64,000 nt of DNA from Syngnathus acus. Taxonomy: Eukaryota > Chordata > Actinopteri > Syngnathiformes > Syngnathidae. Location: contig NC_051088.1 in assembly GCF_901709675.1 (NCBI RefSeq), forward strand, positions 15,118,193 through 15,182,192, written 5' to 3'. The notes beneath the pieces were generated by a model that saw only the letters and a program-made list of their open reading frames with translations, made no database searches and had not been told where the DNA came from. Both the position numbers and the translations under genes were made by a program. This document shows positions 34,521-47,450 of this stretch, piece by piece. Positions within the stretch are counted from its first letter, which is position 1. Every line of letters begins with the position of its first letter.

Positions 34521-36365
34521 AGTAGCTTATTCATTATTTAATTTGAACTATTTGAATTAAAATCCCATGTCAGCAGTCTTCACACATAAAAACACTCAAT
34601 AAAGCACACTGCTACGAAGTCCCGTTGTCGGAATCAAACCTTTTAACTCCGGAGTTGGTCTTCCTTTACTGATGACCTCCTGCTTCGACCGAAAATCCAG
34701 AGTTGAAAATCGTTTGGATATGTAATCTTCCATTGTAAAACGAAATGTAAAAACGAAAAAAAAAAAAAAAGAAGAAGAATGTAAAACGAAATAAATGGAC
34801 AACTGCTCCTCAGTTGTTCTATGTAAATTTGAACCGGAGATCACTTATTCTACAGGTGGGTGCATGAAGCATCCCGAGATCACTAGCGCCCCCTGCCATA
34901 AGGCTGGAGAACGTTTTTTCGTTGCTTCCGTTGGGTCTCTTTTCTCTTTATAATAAAAACAATTGAATATGTTTTTTTCCCTTTCCGTGATGGCAGGGGA
35001 GGCACGGCCTCCTTTGCCTCCTCTGACCGCACGTCCCTGCTTTGCCCTGACAACAAAAAATACAGCAAACATACACAACCTGCAGTCATTAATAGATATA
35101 AAAAGCCTCATGCTGAACTATGTAATGTTTTATGGCCTATTTTTCCTTAAAAACAAAATAATTGAATAAATAGGCTATATTTAAAATGTTGGTGCCTGAA
35201 TTGTCCTTCAATTGTGGAATGACTGGTTTATATTTTTATAAATGTAATAATGTAACGGGAGCAACATTGTCTGAGAGCTATGGTACTCATTTAACAATTT
35301 GTTTAACATCAAATGTAAAATGAGTGCTTTACCGTAGTTCAAAAAAATTATTGAAACAGTTTAATGAAGGCCTTTCCTAGGGCGCCATCTGCTGCTTGAA
35401 ATGGGTAATGTTAACAATGACCAAAGATGCTATTTGATGTCTGGGTGAGGGTGTTTCTCTCTCCCCCTCTCTCCCTCTCTCTCTCGCTCTCTCTCTGGAT
35501 CTATATCTGAATCTCCGATCCTAGAATATCACCTTTTCTTCTTTCATCACAGCAACTACTCACATAAAATAAAAGATAAAAATAATGTGTAACATAATTT
35601 TTATTTTATTTCGAACAAAATGTTAATAAATACATTTTTTTCTCACATCCCCAAAAGATCATGACTCGAGGGACGAATTTTTATAAATAATTTCATTTCA
35701 TCAAGTCTTTCGTAGAAAAGAAAGGAAAATAGCAAACTAAAGCATCTCTAGTATGACAATATGATAACATTATCATTTTTTTGTATTGGAACCCTTTTCA
35801 TAATTCAAGTGTTGTTTTTTGAACGGTTTTTTTTCACGACCTCTTCATCACTTCTTTTTAAACATCCAACTTAGTCCTACTCATCAAGTCACACCACTGC
35901 AGTAGACAACAGAAAAATGCGGCAATAACAATCTCCAAAAGCAGACAAAAACTGAGGAGGCGAACAGAAATCACAGTGAGATTCAAACAGAGGGTTCGAG
36001 ATGTAAGTCTGCAGAGGGCAATGGGAAGCCATTTTGCAGCGACATATTTACAACAGAAAGCATCTTCTGCATAGATGCACGCAACATGAACTGTTTAGAA
36101 ATCAGAGGAACGAATACATCCGCTGCTGTCTTCCGGGGAATGTTCTTAGAGATGGGCAAGGAGGGTCAGACAAGGGTGGTAGTCCGAAGGTCGGGAAGTA
36201 AAAGTCTATGAATGGCTTTGAAAATCAACAGGCACAAATGGACATTTAATGAGGACCGAAGCCGGGCTGGGGTCAGACGGTTCGTGGTTGCATCTAAAAA
36301 AACAACAGGAAGGAAACAAAATGGCAACAAGAGAAATAGCAAGACAATTTGAAATGGAATTTCTT

Positions 36366-36367
<2 letters not shown>

Positions 36368-36452
<85 letters not shown>
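36368..36452 (+). repeat. (GA)n microsatellite
   Basis: 85 bp of uninterrupted GA dinucleotides. The Ser-Leu and Glu-Arg repeat frames it creates on both strands are artefacts. A shorter CT-rich tract lies at about 35455-35496. Confidence 0.95.
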
Positions 36453-36456
<4 letters not shown>

Positions 36457-38999
36457 TCTATCCAAAGTAAGGTGCAAATGTAATAAACAACAGTTAAAGG
36501 CCCATTTGGATTGCGGGCCAAGTGTGGTGATGACCAACCAGATCCAGCAGATGGCGCTGTAGTTACAGGACTGGGATTGGGCAGTTACGCCGTGTGCCTT
36601 TTTCTTTTCAGACAGACCAGATTAGGTTGTTCTTTCTCAGAAATTTCAAATTACCCGGCTCTAACTTTACTTTATAAATTTGCTCTATTCGTTTCAGTGT
36701 CACCATTCGAAGATTCGTTTACCACCACAACCATTGTTGGGATTGGCACATTGTGGTTGGATCAGTCCTTTGCCAGCCTAACCAGGCTGCACTTCTCACT
36801 TTATAGGATGCTAACTGATGATCTCATAACTTTAAACTCAGTCACCATTGTGAACTTTACACAGCAGATGGCCACAAGTCAAAATAATTCACACGGGTGG
36901 GATGGATCAGCCCTTGAATTCTCCTCACTTTCCTCACATGCCAATGCGAATGGAGCCCTTTGCTTGTCTGGGTCATCAGGGTGGCATGAATGTTGCAATA
37001 CACACAACTTTCTTTGATTCATTTTTAAATGAATATAATATTGCCCCATTGCCTGACTTGGGGTGTAACAGCATAGAGGCACTCAAGATGCGGGGTTTCA
37101 ATTATCAACCTGCGTGTCGAAGAACAAAAAGTGTCTGGAGGTAACGTAGTATGTCTTCTACATATCAGGTTAAATAAAAACATCAATAGCGTTAGCAAGA
37201 AGATGCTATCGTTTGATTTTCTGAATCTTACATATTTTTGTCAACTAAATTTAGTAGTGCTGCCTTAAAATATGAGCTCAATCCATTAAGCGACCATACC
37301 TTTAATGCCGTAATCTGTTTCATTCCCCCCCTCCCAAAAAATAACACCAAAATTGTGTCATGTTTTTTAATAAGGAAACTTGAGCTCTACGAATTTTTAC
37401 TTTATAAAACATATACTGTTGTGATAACCTAATAAAATAGAATGTAAAGAATAAACAATTTGAGCATCACTCTTAGTTCTTTGCAGTTCCTTCTGGTGTG
37501 TGGCCACCAGCTGGCAGTATAATAATCATGCAGACAGAATTTCACTCCACTTACTGTGACTCTACTATGTTACTATTCGTGTTTCACAGATGATAACAAA
37601 TGTATGCCAGTGAATATTGTAATATTGTCTGGCTACATGTGTTGTGACACCGTTTGTGTTCAAATAGCCATTCCTTAAATCGTTAACCAATTACCATAAA
37701 GATGGTATTGGGCAGCCATTCTACGGCATTTCTTATGATGCATTAGTATTAAGATAGACTTGAAGGTGAAATGAAATGATTGTTTTAAATGTAGAAAATG
37801 TATAATTCTATATTTCTTTTACGTTTATCATCTATGGTTTACATAATATCGAAAACATTTTTGTTGGCAAGTCAAAGAAAAAAAAGCGAGAGAACGATAG
37901 CTTATATCTGGAAAAAAATTGTCACTTGCATTGTGAGGCACAACTGTATTTTTGGATTTGTTGAAATATAACATTGTAATTTGTGTTTTAGTGTTTTTAA
38001 GAAATGTTACAAAAAATGTTGAATATACTAAACACATTGAGATGACTAGAAATTGTTGCGGTTTTGTGGCTAAACATGCATTCAGATTGCATTTAGGTTG
38101 AAGGAAATAATCTGGGCTGTGACATAGTATTTTTTGTGATTACTCTTAAGGTGAAACTACAAAGGTGGAAAAAGAACGCCGTGCAGAGTAGTGTTTTGAA
38201 GTAGAATGAGATGAGTATATTTAATTGATTCCAAAATTCTAAACCTACACAAGAATATGAGTTGGTTTTGTGTGTGTTATAGAAATAGGTCAACTTTGTG
38301 CACGCAGAAGTTGATAAATGAGGCCCCCTGGGGTTTTGGTTTCAATAACTTTGCTGTTTTCATCTTCCCACTCGCCCCCCACTTGTTTTATTCCTACAGC
38401 GTCAGAGACAACAACGTCCATGAGCCAACTGTCAATTTAGTGCCACCACTGCCGCCATCATGAGGTCAATTTAACACCACCTGGCGCGCACTGCTTGGCG
38501 CCGTTACTTTTAGTCTCAGTGCACTTGAGGCCTAAACTGTTGAGGCATGTAGCATCAGAGGGAGGGAGGGGAAGCGTTAACGAAATCTCTCGGAGCTGAA
38601 TTTTGAAAGACCAAAAGGAGTGATGGGTGACTTACTACAAGGTTGTAAGGAAGAGGAAGGAAGGGAAATAGTGCGGAGGAGTCAAAAGAAGGATCAAAAA
38701 TTCAAACGACCACCTCGTCGCTAACCATTCGGACGTGCAATCCAGACACAGAAACCGGGGAAAACATAACGAAACATAAAGAAAGGAGAGGTGGAGGCAC
38801 GAGATGTTCCTGAACATATGGCTGGAATAGAAACAATGAGCAGGTTTTAAGTGGCAAGAGGTCACTTCTTTAAAAGGGCGGTGCAGTCCACTCCAAGCCC
38901 TCCTCGCATCCTCTGCTGGGTGTTTTTTCTTTTTTCCAGAGGCAATCCCAGACGCATTTGCAAAAGCGACAAACCTTAAGCCTGGACCAACCCCGATGT

Positions 39000-41900
39000 T
39001 CAATCCTCGTTGGATGTGCTCTTCTCCGGTGAGAAGGTGACAACGGGGCTCGCCAACGTGGAGTTATGGGAGGCCGATATGATGATGACAGTGTGCAGGA
39101 GGACGAGCGCCAGCAGGCAGATCTTCAGCCGCCCGCTGTACAGTCTCGGGGTGGCGGCGGAGGTGACCGAGGCTCCCTTGCGCCGGCAGGCGGAGCCAGT
39201 CCTTTTTAGCGTCTCGCCCGAGGGGCCGTCCGTGTTGGAGTCCCATCGGACGTCGCAGCAATCCTCCTTGCTCTCTGATGGATGCTCTGTGAAGAGTCCT
39301 GAAATGGCAGACAAAATCAAAACACATCTTTTCAATAATCGTTTAAACAGGACAGAGGATTATTGAGCTCGATTGGAGAGAAGGGGTCAGACGGATTTTC
39401 TGACATTGATGTTTAAAGCTTTCAATTGAATTTTAGCATCTTCCAATCGACCAATTTACAGAAGAATTTTCCACTCGCCTGTCTGCTCTTGTTGCCGGAC
39501 GGGAACGCTGTGTGGAGCAGCAAAATGTCTGCCCAAAATGTCACAGCGGTCATACTAGGGCTACTTGTGAGTAAATTGAGATGAGCTCAACATGATTTCA
39601 GTAGAAATACCATTTGTGAAATGTTGCTAATGTAAATCGGGTGCTTTGGCTCAGTGAAAGATGGCAATAGACAGACAAAGTGGACAATAACCCGTGCAGA
39701 TGAAGCTGGGGCTGCCGCCATGGATCAAGTCGTCGTTGTCCGGCAGGATGTACGGACAGCTCTGTTGGACCTCCAGGCAGTACTGGTGGCACGATATCTT
39801 TCTTTGACACGGCAGTTGCGCGGTGGGGAAGTACTGAGCACACAGCCAGGGCTTGTACGCCGACTGTAAGGGACAAAGAAGAATTTATGATTAGAGGGGG
39901 GGGGGGGGGGAGTAACACGTTGGTCTATGATACAATCTTTGGCTGACAAAAAAAAAAAAATCCCCTTTTTGCAGTCCAACCGTTTGCAATCTTCTTGGGA
40001 GACTTTCTGCTAGAATTTGGGAGTATGCTGTGCCCATTAATGATGTTGGAAACTGAGAGACCTGGCTCACCATCTCTGTGCTCCCTAAATGTGTTTGATG
40101 GGACTTCAGTCTTGTCCCACAGCGAAACTCATTCCAATCACTTTACAGAATTAGAGCTGAGCGATTATGGGGAGAAAATAATCATCACAATTGTTTGGAT
40201 TGATATTGAGAAATCACAATTATTAAATTAATAATATCAACATTTAGCACTTATTCACTTGTCAAAACTCAACTTTAAAATAACAAAGGTATTTCCTGAA
40301 AAGGAACAAAGTAAAATATATATATAAAATAAAAGAATAGAAAAAAAATTAATGCATAAAAATGAATAAGAAAAAAAACAAAAATTAAATACTGGTTGCT
40401 CCTAAAAGCTCAGCTGAGTGGGTCGGGAAACCTTCAAAATAAATTTATGACTAGGCCCTCTAAGCAAGGTAAGAGAAAAGAGTTTAATTTTTCCAGAAAA
40501 AAAAAAAAATTCTGTGGAAAGGAAAAAAAAAAAAGTCAAGCTGTGTGTATTTAGAGGGCAAAAAATATTTTAAGCTTTATTATGTTTCTTTACTTTGCTT
40601 AATTGGTAATCAGTATTTTATTTTTGCCAAAAATCGGCATTGACATTAACCTGAAAAATAAAAATAATATTGATCAGAGCCTACTTTGTGTAAAAGGTTT
40701 GAGGACAACTTCTATAGGGATTTACTCGCTCTGCAGAACGTAGAAGACAAATGGAAGCAAACCTTAAAATCATTTGCGCCTAACACCCATGCTGCTTGGC
40801 TTTAATAGCGGTATTGAGTTGCAAAAGAGAGAAAATGGATCATGACAGAGTTTGGACTACGCCTAAACATGCCTCTGAAGATACAGTAGCGGCATAATTC
40901 CTGATGGTGAGATGTAAGATAAGCCTAGGGATGCCATGGCTACCGAAATAGAACCAAAACAATGCTAGTCAGACAGAAAATGTGGGTCCTCCTGAAAATG
41001 TATGCCAGCAGTTTCCAAGGTAACGTCAGTCTCTGCTTTCCAAGGGACCTCGATAGGTGCTGCCCCACTCACTGCTGGTTTTCTGCTTATGTGCACAAGT
41101 GCAACGGTGCAAGCGTGCGTGTGCATCTGTGCACGCAGCGTGAAAAGGGAAGCAAATTGAGTTAGTCAGGAAGCAGGCCTGCAGTCTGATTTGATCAGCC
41201 TAATGTGTGATCATTGTGAATGGGGACCCGGCACTCAGAAATCCTCTGTCACCTTGTAGCTTGGTGGCTATATATCAAGACATTTCGGACAGTATTCAAG
41301 CACAGATGCTCTTTTGTGAACATTTCGGACATGGGTGGTTCACAGAAAGCGGGGTCCCACTTGATCTGTGCTGTATTTTGTGTGTGAATGTATTTTGAGT
41401 GGTGAAATTAGCCGTCGCGGCCATTCCTGGACCACACTTTCTGAGAACCACCCACATACGTACCAACACTTCCATGTTAGTTAGAAATGTATTTGCAATA
41501 CTTCTGCACATCCAAACTTTGAGGCCTGCACTGACACATCAAACTGTCAGTGTAACGAAGAGAATGAAATGTGCATAAAACCCCAAATGTGCAAATACCC
41601 CCAAATTAAAGACTTTTTCCCGCTAATGCTCTATTTTCCAAATCTAGAGGATTACTGTACTGCACTTTGTCCCAATGTATGTTGTTGAAAATATGTGGCC
41701 CAACAACCAAATTTCGCATCCACAACATAATGTATGTTTTTCCCTTTTCAAACCGTTTAACTAAACCAATCAACAACAAACTTAACAATCAACAAAAGCC
41801 AATCTAAATCATAATTTTAACCTCTCACCGTCTCCATTTTGGAATAAAAAAAAGAATAAAGTACTTCTTGTGAAAATTTATGCGTTCGCATGCCCATGTT

Positions 41901-44900
41901 GTTGGATAGTCTATAATCATCCCAAAACACACATACAGTGCTATTCCACAGGAAGTGGCCTAATTAGTGGTGCCTCAATTTTATTGACAAGCTTCCAAGA
42001 ATTTCCAGAAACCCGAAGCTGTTTACTAGAAGTGACCCACTGAGCGCTGATGAAACCTCAGCTGTGACTCACATTTAATGGGGATTGGTAGAGATGCAGT
42101 TCTGGATAGCATTTGGTTATTTTTTGACACTTGGTGCCTTGCTTGTAATTTTTGGTTAGTGTTGCACTTTTTGTTTTTTTCCTATGTCACTGTATTGCTC
42201 ATGTCTCTTTTTCTTCCGGAGTTGTCTCGTGGTCACCACGGTGTGAGTCATAAGTCAAGCTTTGTGGGTGTCTCTACAAACTTAGGCGGCGCAGTGACGT
42301 GCAAGCACTGGACCATCAAGGCACACATAAGAGATGATTGTTAAAAAAAATATGACGGGGGGAGAAAAGGGGTCATTTAATTTAAACAGTAAATATGTTC
42401 ATCTTACTGCAGATAGAGTGACATCAGGCTTCAGTTGCAGTGCAGGAGCTCATAATGTTCAAGTCTGATGTCCCTTTAAAAAAAACAAAAAACAAACAAA
42501 AACTGACTCACTCATTACTGAGTGTATAAATGACCACTACATACCATGAAAGCTATTTTTCCCTCTTATGAATTTTGACCGTGAATAAAAGACGCTCACA
42601 GATGGATGGTGGTATTTTTGAGCTTGCCTCCGATTAGTTCCCACAAAACTTAAACCCTTATCCTCCTGCATCTGCATCAGTTATCAACATGCAAAAAACT
42701 GTTTAAAGGTGAATTCGACATGTTATATGGATATTTGGTTGGCACTTAATTCTATTTATAGATTGTATTTTTGTTTCAGACCCTACACCAAAAATAAATT
42801 GAAGGATCGAGTCATCTCGTGAACTAATTCGGTTTTGCTTGATTTAAGTTCAGATGAAGCAAATACATAACTTTGGAGAAAGTTGCTTTTGAAAAATCAA
42901 ATTTATTAACTACTGTGGATGTCCCTTGTGAATTTGCTGGTTAATTTTTATTTAATAGCTTTCAGTTTGAATAGTTCTTATGAAGCTAGCAGACCTGAAA
43001 TGAAAATGACCCCTAATATTTACTTAACATCAATTTTATGTGGGAAAAAAAAAAGTTTAAAACAATTATAAATACATTGACGAAATAAAATTTAGTTTCC
43101 AAAATACGGTTAAAATGAATTGTACAAATATTCTTTGCCCCTGAAAGTGGAGGGTAAGTGTTTCATTTCGATTGGCTATAATCTCTGAATTGTTTATAAA
43201 ACCACTCAAATTTAATGTTAACGCTTACAATCACTTTTTGTTTTCTTAGACCATTATGGTGGTGCAAAAAATCCAAGTCATAAAATTGTAAAAAAAGAAG
43301 AAATGTATATTGAATATGTCTATAGTGACTGACCAGACGAAAGCCTCTTCCGCAATAATCTGAATGGTCTGCATGAATCTTATCTGTAATTTGGTGGTTT
43401 GCCTATTAATGCTGCACTCTTAGTCTGTTCCAGGTTAAGATCACACACAGCAGCCACCAGCACCACACACCAGAAGCATCAACATTTACTTAAAACGATT
43501 TAGTTCCTGTCATGCTAGTTTCAAGCAAACCTCAAATTAAGTTACTGTAGCAAAAACAAGTCAAGCAAGTCAAGTCACGTCCCCAAAAAAGCAAGTTAGG
43601 GCATTCCTTTGTTCAAAACAAGCGAAAAGTCAAGTCATTAAATCTTACACAGCACAACAGCAAACGGTAGATTGGATTGATGGTCAAATGTTTTGTTTTT
43701 TCCACTGAGCAACCCCAGAAATGAATTATTGCTAACAATTAAATGAACACAGAAGAAGTGTTCAAAATTAAACAACAACTTAAGAGTATGAAATGCACGC
43801 ATTTAGAAGAATGCATGTCATTTTTGCATCTACCAACACATCAAACACTGCTACTGTTATGATAAACACTGATATTCAGTACTTTCCTAAATATGCACTC
43901 AAGTTAAATAAGTCTTGTATGACGCATATCGATGAACTCATTTCTATTGTCTTCGCAATTTCCATTCATTCATTCATCATCCTCCTCCTCACAAGGGTCA
44001 CAATAATAATAATACAATATAATTTTATGGATGGATGCATTTGAAAACAAAATAATAATGATAAAAATAATAATAATAATAATGTTTCGAGACAGACAGT
44101 CTAACACTCCATTTTATGGATTAAAAAAGTGAAATGGTACGTAGCACAAAACGTGGTACGGACTCACACGACGGTGCCGTTAGAGTCGGATTCGGAAGCA
44201 TTGCGCGGTGTTCACCTGCCCTTAGACATCTGCACCCTTTTTGCGAACTTGAAGAAAGACGCCTTGAAGGAGCTCAGGGATAGTCAAAAGCTTCGGTACT
44301 CGCATTCATTGATTTGTGAGATTGAGAATTGTATTGAATGAAAACCCGCATTGTGCCTTTTTGTACTGCAAAAGGGACTGCACGGATAATAAACGCGAAT
44401 GTGTGATGAGATGATGACATGGCACATACTTCCAGGTTCTGGCAACCGTTGACTCAAAAAAGTGTCTGCGCAGACACATTATTCAAAATGAAGGCCGCGT
44501 TGGCATCCAAATGTGTTTGGGTTTGGTGTTTAGAGGCGAGCAGATGGCTTGGTGGGGTTTGTGACATGTATGTGCAGCTTCCCTGTCGGTGCTTGGGTGA
44601 ATAGAGCCCATCTGGGATTGGCTGGGGCTTCTGTGAATGGAGACTGGCATCGCCATTCACGAAAACCGACAGCTCCTCTGTTATTCAGCTCTTCACTCCT
44701 GCTGACAAAATATATTTAGAATGGGAACACACCTACAATAATCAGTCTGGGTTACATGGCAAGTGAATCACGTTAACCTCAGAGGTACAATTTGGTCCAG
44801 ACATTAACTTTTGCTGCACCCCTATTTTAGGCGGTAGATATGTGTTAAGTTGGACACCCTCAAACCTTTTTTAAACTGTGGCTCGCGATTACATCAAGCT

Positions 44901-46888
44901 AGTTGAGAGGCTTTTTAGTGTGTCTGGCTAGAATGAGCAAACAAGAGCCTCACGCCACATTAGGCCGCCAAACCGCCTCTTGACTTCAACGACTCATTCT
45001 CCACGTGGAGTGGCGCAGAACACCTGGCGACTGGTTGATCATTCAAAAAGGGGAACAAGGTTGTCTGACTGTCTTGACTGATTGTGGCGGCTAACGTTGG
45101 CAAACATCAGTTACCTCCAGGTCACATAATCGCATTCACAACCAATTGAATATCAGAGTCATGTGATACGTGTAGCGCCACTCTTTGTGTTCGAATATCC
45201 ATTGCTTACACGGTTATCAGTGTGGTAATGGTTAGCGTGTTTAGTTTGTCATCAACTTTCACAGTTTGAAATCAATTAAAAAGATTAAAGATTAAAGTCC
45301 CAATGATCGTCACACACACACCTGGGTGTGGTGAAATTTGTCCTCTGCATTTAACCCATCCCCGTGTGATTTTAATCCATCCCCTGGGGGAGAGGGGAGC
45401 AGTGAGCAGCAGCGGTGCCGCGCTCGGGAATCAGTTGGTGATCTAACCCCCCAAGTCCAACCCTTAATGCTGAGTGCCAAGCAGGGAGGCAATGGGTCCC
45501 ATTTTTATAGTCTTTGGTATGACCCGGCCGGGGTTTGAACCCACAACCTTCCAGTCTCAGGGCGGACACTCTACCACTAGGCCACTGAGCTGAAGAATTT
45601 GAAGAATCGCTCGCTATCTGCCAAAGTACTACTTTATTGCGAAGTGAGTCGCAGTTGCTACCACCATGCGCCTCTTGATAAGTTTGCACTTACAAGTCAA
45701 AGCAAAAAACGTCCTGAAGAACAATTCATAGTTCATGTCACTTGTATCTCAAAGCACTGTACAGGCCCATCAATTTGCTGGCGACCAGTCCAAGGTGGAC
45801 CTCGCCTCTTGGCCAAAGTCAGCTCCAGCTTGCCCGTGACCCTGGTGAGGGTAAACAGCATAGCAAATGTGTGTGTTTGATGATTTGTCAACTGGCAATG
45901 TAAAAAAGAAAAAGTGAAAAGGACAAATGATACACGGATTGGAGGTGTCCTGTACTAGGGCCTCCGTGTGCACATTAGCATGGGACTGCCAGGCAGCTAC
46001 ATGAATGAACATGAGGCCAGTCCATCTCCTTGAATCTGTCATCCGTCGCCATGGGGACGGGAGGAGGGGGAGGACCACAAAGCTGGCGTCTATCCGGGTC
46101 CAAATCAACAGATGGCCACCGCATCACCCTCGCCATCAGCCAAAAACCAGAAAGCCACCCCCTTTCCCCTCCGCACCCCCCACCCCCCCGCACCGGCCTA
46201 CCTTGCACTGCTCCATGCACGTCCGTACTGAATACTCAGACGGGTCGTATTTCCAACTGAGGAGCTCAAAGTCTTCGTACTTCTCCTGGGCGTGCTGGTC
46301 GTAGCGCTGGTACGCCTGCACACATAAGCTGCATCGGGTCGTGTCGCCGTCGTCAAACACGTCCAGGCTGCAGTTCAAATTGTCCGGACTCATCGAGCCG
46401 CTGAGCAAATCCAGCAGCGAGTAGGAGTTACAAAAGGAGAGGTACAAATCGCTCATATTTACACCCGACGTGCCCTCTTGACTGAAGAGGCCCCTGCACA
46501 ATTGGTCGGCGTCGGCGAAAGTCAAGCAGGTGTTGGACAAAGTGTCCGCGTGGCAAGTTTCCAGCCGCCACAAATCTTTGCTCGAGTTTCCTACAAAAAT
46601 AGCGAGAGGGTTTTCTCGGAGGCTGCTGTGTGCTGAATGGGTCTGGGGAGAGAGGAGGCGGGACGATCGGAACTTGTCCCGGGTCCTGGCCAGTTTGGCC
46701 TCGGCGCAGAACCACAGGTGATCAGAGAGGAGGATGGTGAGAAACAAGAGGGATGCCAAGGACAGTCGCCATCTCTGTGCCCTCTCGGAGTCGGTGAATG
46801 GCTTTTGGTTCTCGCGCGGGGGTTCTAGCCAGATTCGGAAGCCGTCGTCGTCATCTTGCTGCCAACACGTCCCAGCACCCCTGGTCAT
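39000..46888 (-). CDS. nalf1: NALCN channel auxiliary factor 1 (FAM155A)
   Basis: Three exons (46888-46202, 39863-39692, 39298-39000) join in frame to 385 residues. The start [20 protein letters not shown] matches the vertebrate N-terminus. TM1 (about 42-61) is followed by a cysteine-rich extracellular domain containing [39 protein letters not shown] and [20 protein letters not shown] second hydrophobic segment lies at about 344-362, and the tail is STSNED. Similarity to NALF1 (human MTRGAW... and ...STNEE) is stronger than to NALF2. The protein binds the pore subunit of the NALCN sodium-leak channel and is needed for its surface activity. The long glutamine-rich stretch of human exon 1 is missing, which explains the short length. 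Exon phases 0 and 1 match. Its neighbour is lig4, as in human. Confidence 0.95.
39693..39697. other. nalf1 exon 2 donor
   Basis: On the minus strand exon 2 ends CACGG and the intron begins GTTATT. This is a weaker donor than GTRAGT, but it is the only one that keeps the frame with exon 3 (G|GA, Gly), as in other vertebrates. Confidence 0.5.
45289..45587 (-). mobile_element. tRNA-derived SINE, copy B
   Basis: Almost the same sequence as copy A at 33141-33440 and in the same orientation, here inside nalf1 intron 1. A duplicated AAAGATTAAAGATTAAAG at the tail end (45280-45297) suggests the short tail repeat of the SINE. Confidence 0.85.
45777..45875 (+). mobile_element. LINE-like 3' tail remnant
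   Basis: Contains GGCGACCAGTCCAAGGTGGA and CAGCTCCAGCTTGCCCGTGA, then CCCTGGTGAGGGTAAACAGCA. This is the common teleost repeat tail (usual form ...GGCTCCAGCACACCCGCGACCCTGGTGAGGAT...). Only the tail is present. The exact family was not determined. Confidence 0.55.
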
Positions 46889-47450
46889 ATTTTGGGAACC
46901 TGCCGACTCCACCGTGGCGGCTCCTCTGCCGCAACAGTCATTGACGTGGGGTCCGCTTCGCGTTCCTCCCCCTTCAGGTGTCGACCGCTGGCTTGTCCCG
47001 GCTTGCCTTGGCCTCCACGGCTAATTCCCATCCAAGTGAGCGTGGGCCGGCTGGCAAATTAGACGCTGGCAAGCCCGGGCCGCATCCTCCATGGCTGACC
47101 GACCGGGGGGAAGCCGCTGCTGTCCTAGCCCCGCGCCGAGACGAGCCGAACGCCGCTCCGCTCCCCCTCTCCTCCTGCGTGGCCTCGCGAGCGCGTCTTC
47201 TCTTATCTGCACGCTCACCGACACCTCGGTCGCGCGACGCTGCGGCGGCTGTCCTCTCCCAACATGGTCTTGGCTAGGTGTCGGCGGATGGGCCCGCAAC
47301 CTGTCACGGACCTCTTTGCTTTTTCAAGCCCTCACCCTCTTCATCCCGCTGCCTTCGTCAAGTCGCCGCCATGTTGGCCAAGGAACTGTGCGTGTTCGCT
47401 AAAAGCTGACGGTAATAAGGCTCGCTATTTCCGATTTATTTCTACAAAAT
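46889..47450 (-). promoter_or_regulatory. GC-rich nalf1 5' UTR/promoter region
   Basis: GC- and CpG-rich DNA immediately upstream of the nalf1 start, standing out from the AT-rich surroundings, as expected for a CpG-island promoter. GCCGCCATGTTGG at 47364-47376 fits a YY1-type core-promoter motif (CCGCCATNTT). No coding sequence is supportable despite several open frames, which reflect the GC content. Confidence 0.5.

Larger units (their letters stand above)
28461..38999. other. cckbr-nalf1 intergenic region, repeats only
   Basis: About 10.5 kb between two convergent genes. It holds a MITE-like repeat, a decayed LINE, a SINE, hAT remnants and microsatellites (listed separately). The part nearest 39 kb is likely nalf1 3' UTR. 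No protein-coding exon is supportable here. Confidence 0.5.
39864..46201 (-). other. nalf1 intron 1 (6.3 kb)
   Basis: Apart from SINE copy B (45289-45587), a LINE-like 3' tail (45777-45875), a G-run/A-run near 39895-39960 and AT-rich tracts around 40300-40660, nothing gene-like is seen. Confidence 0.6.

Noticed and set aside
36166-36537. Serine-leucine and glutamate-arginine repeat proteins
   Set aside because: They are translations of the (GA)n microsatellite on each strand.
46030-47400. Several open frames of 60-103 codons on the plus strand opposite nalf1 exon 1 and its promoter
   Set aside because: They are shadows of GC-rich DNA; the minus-strand nalf1 exon explains the conserved content.
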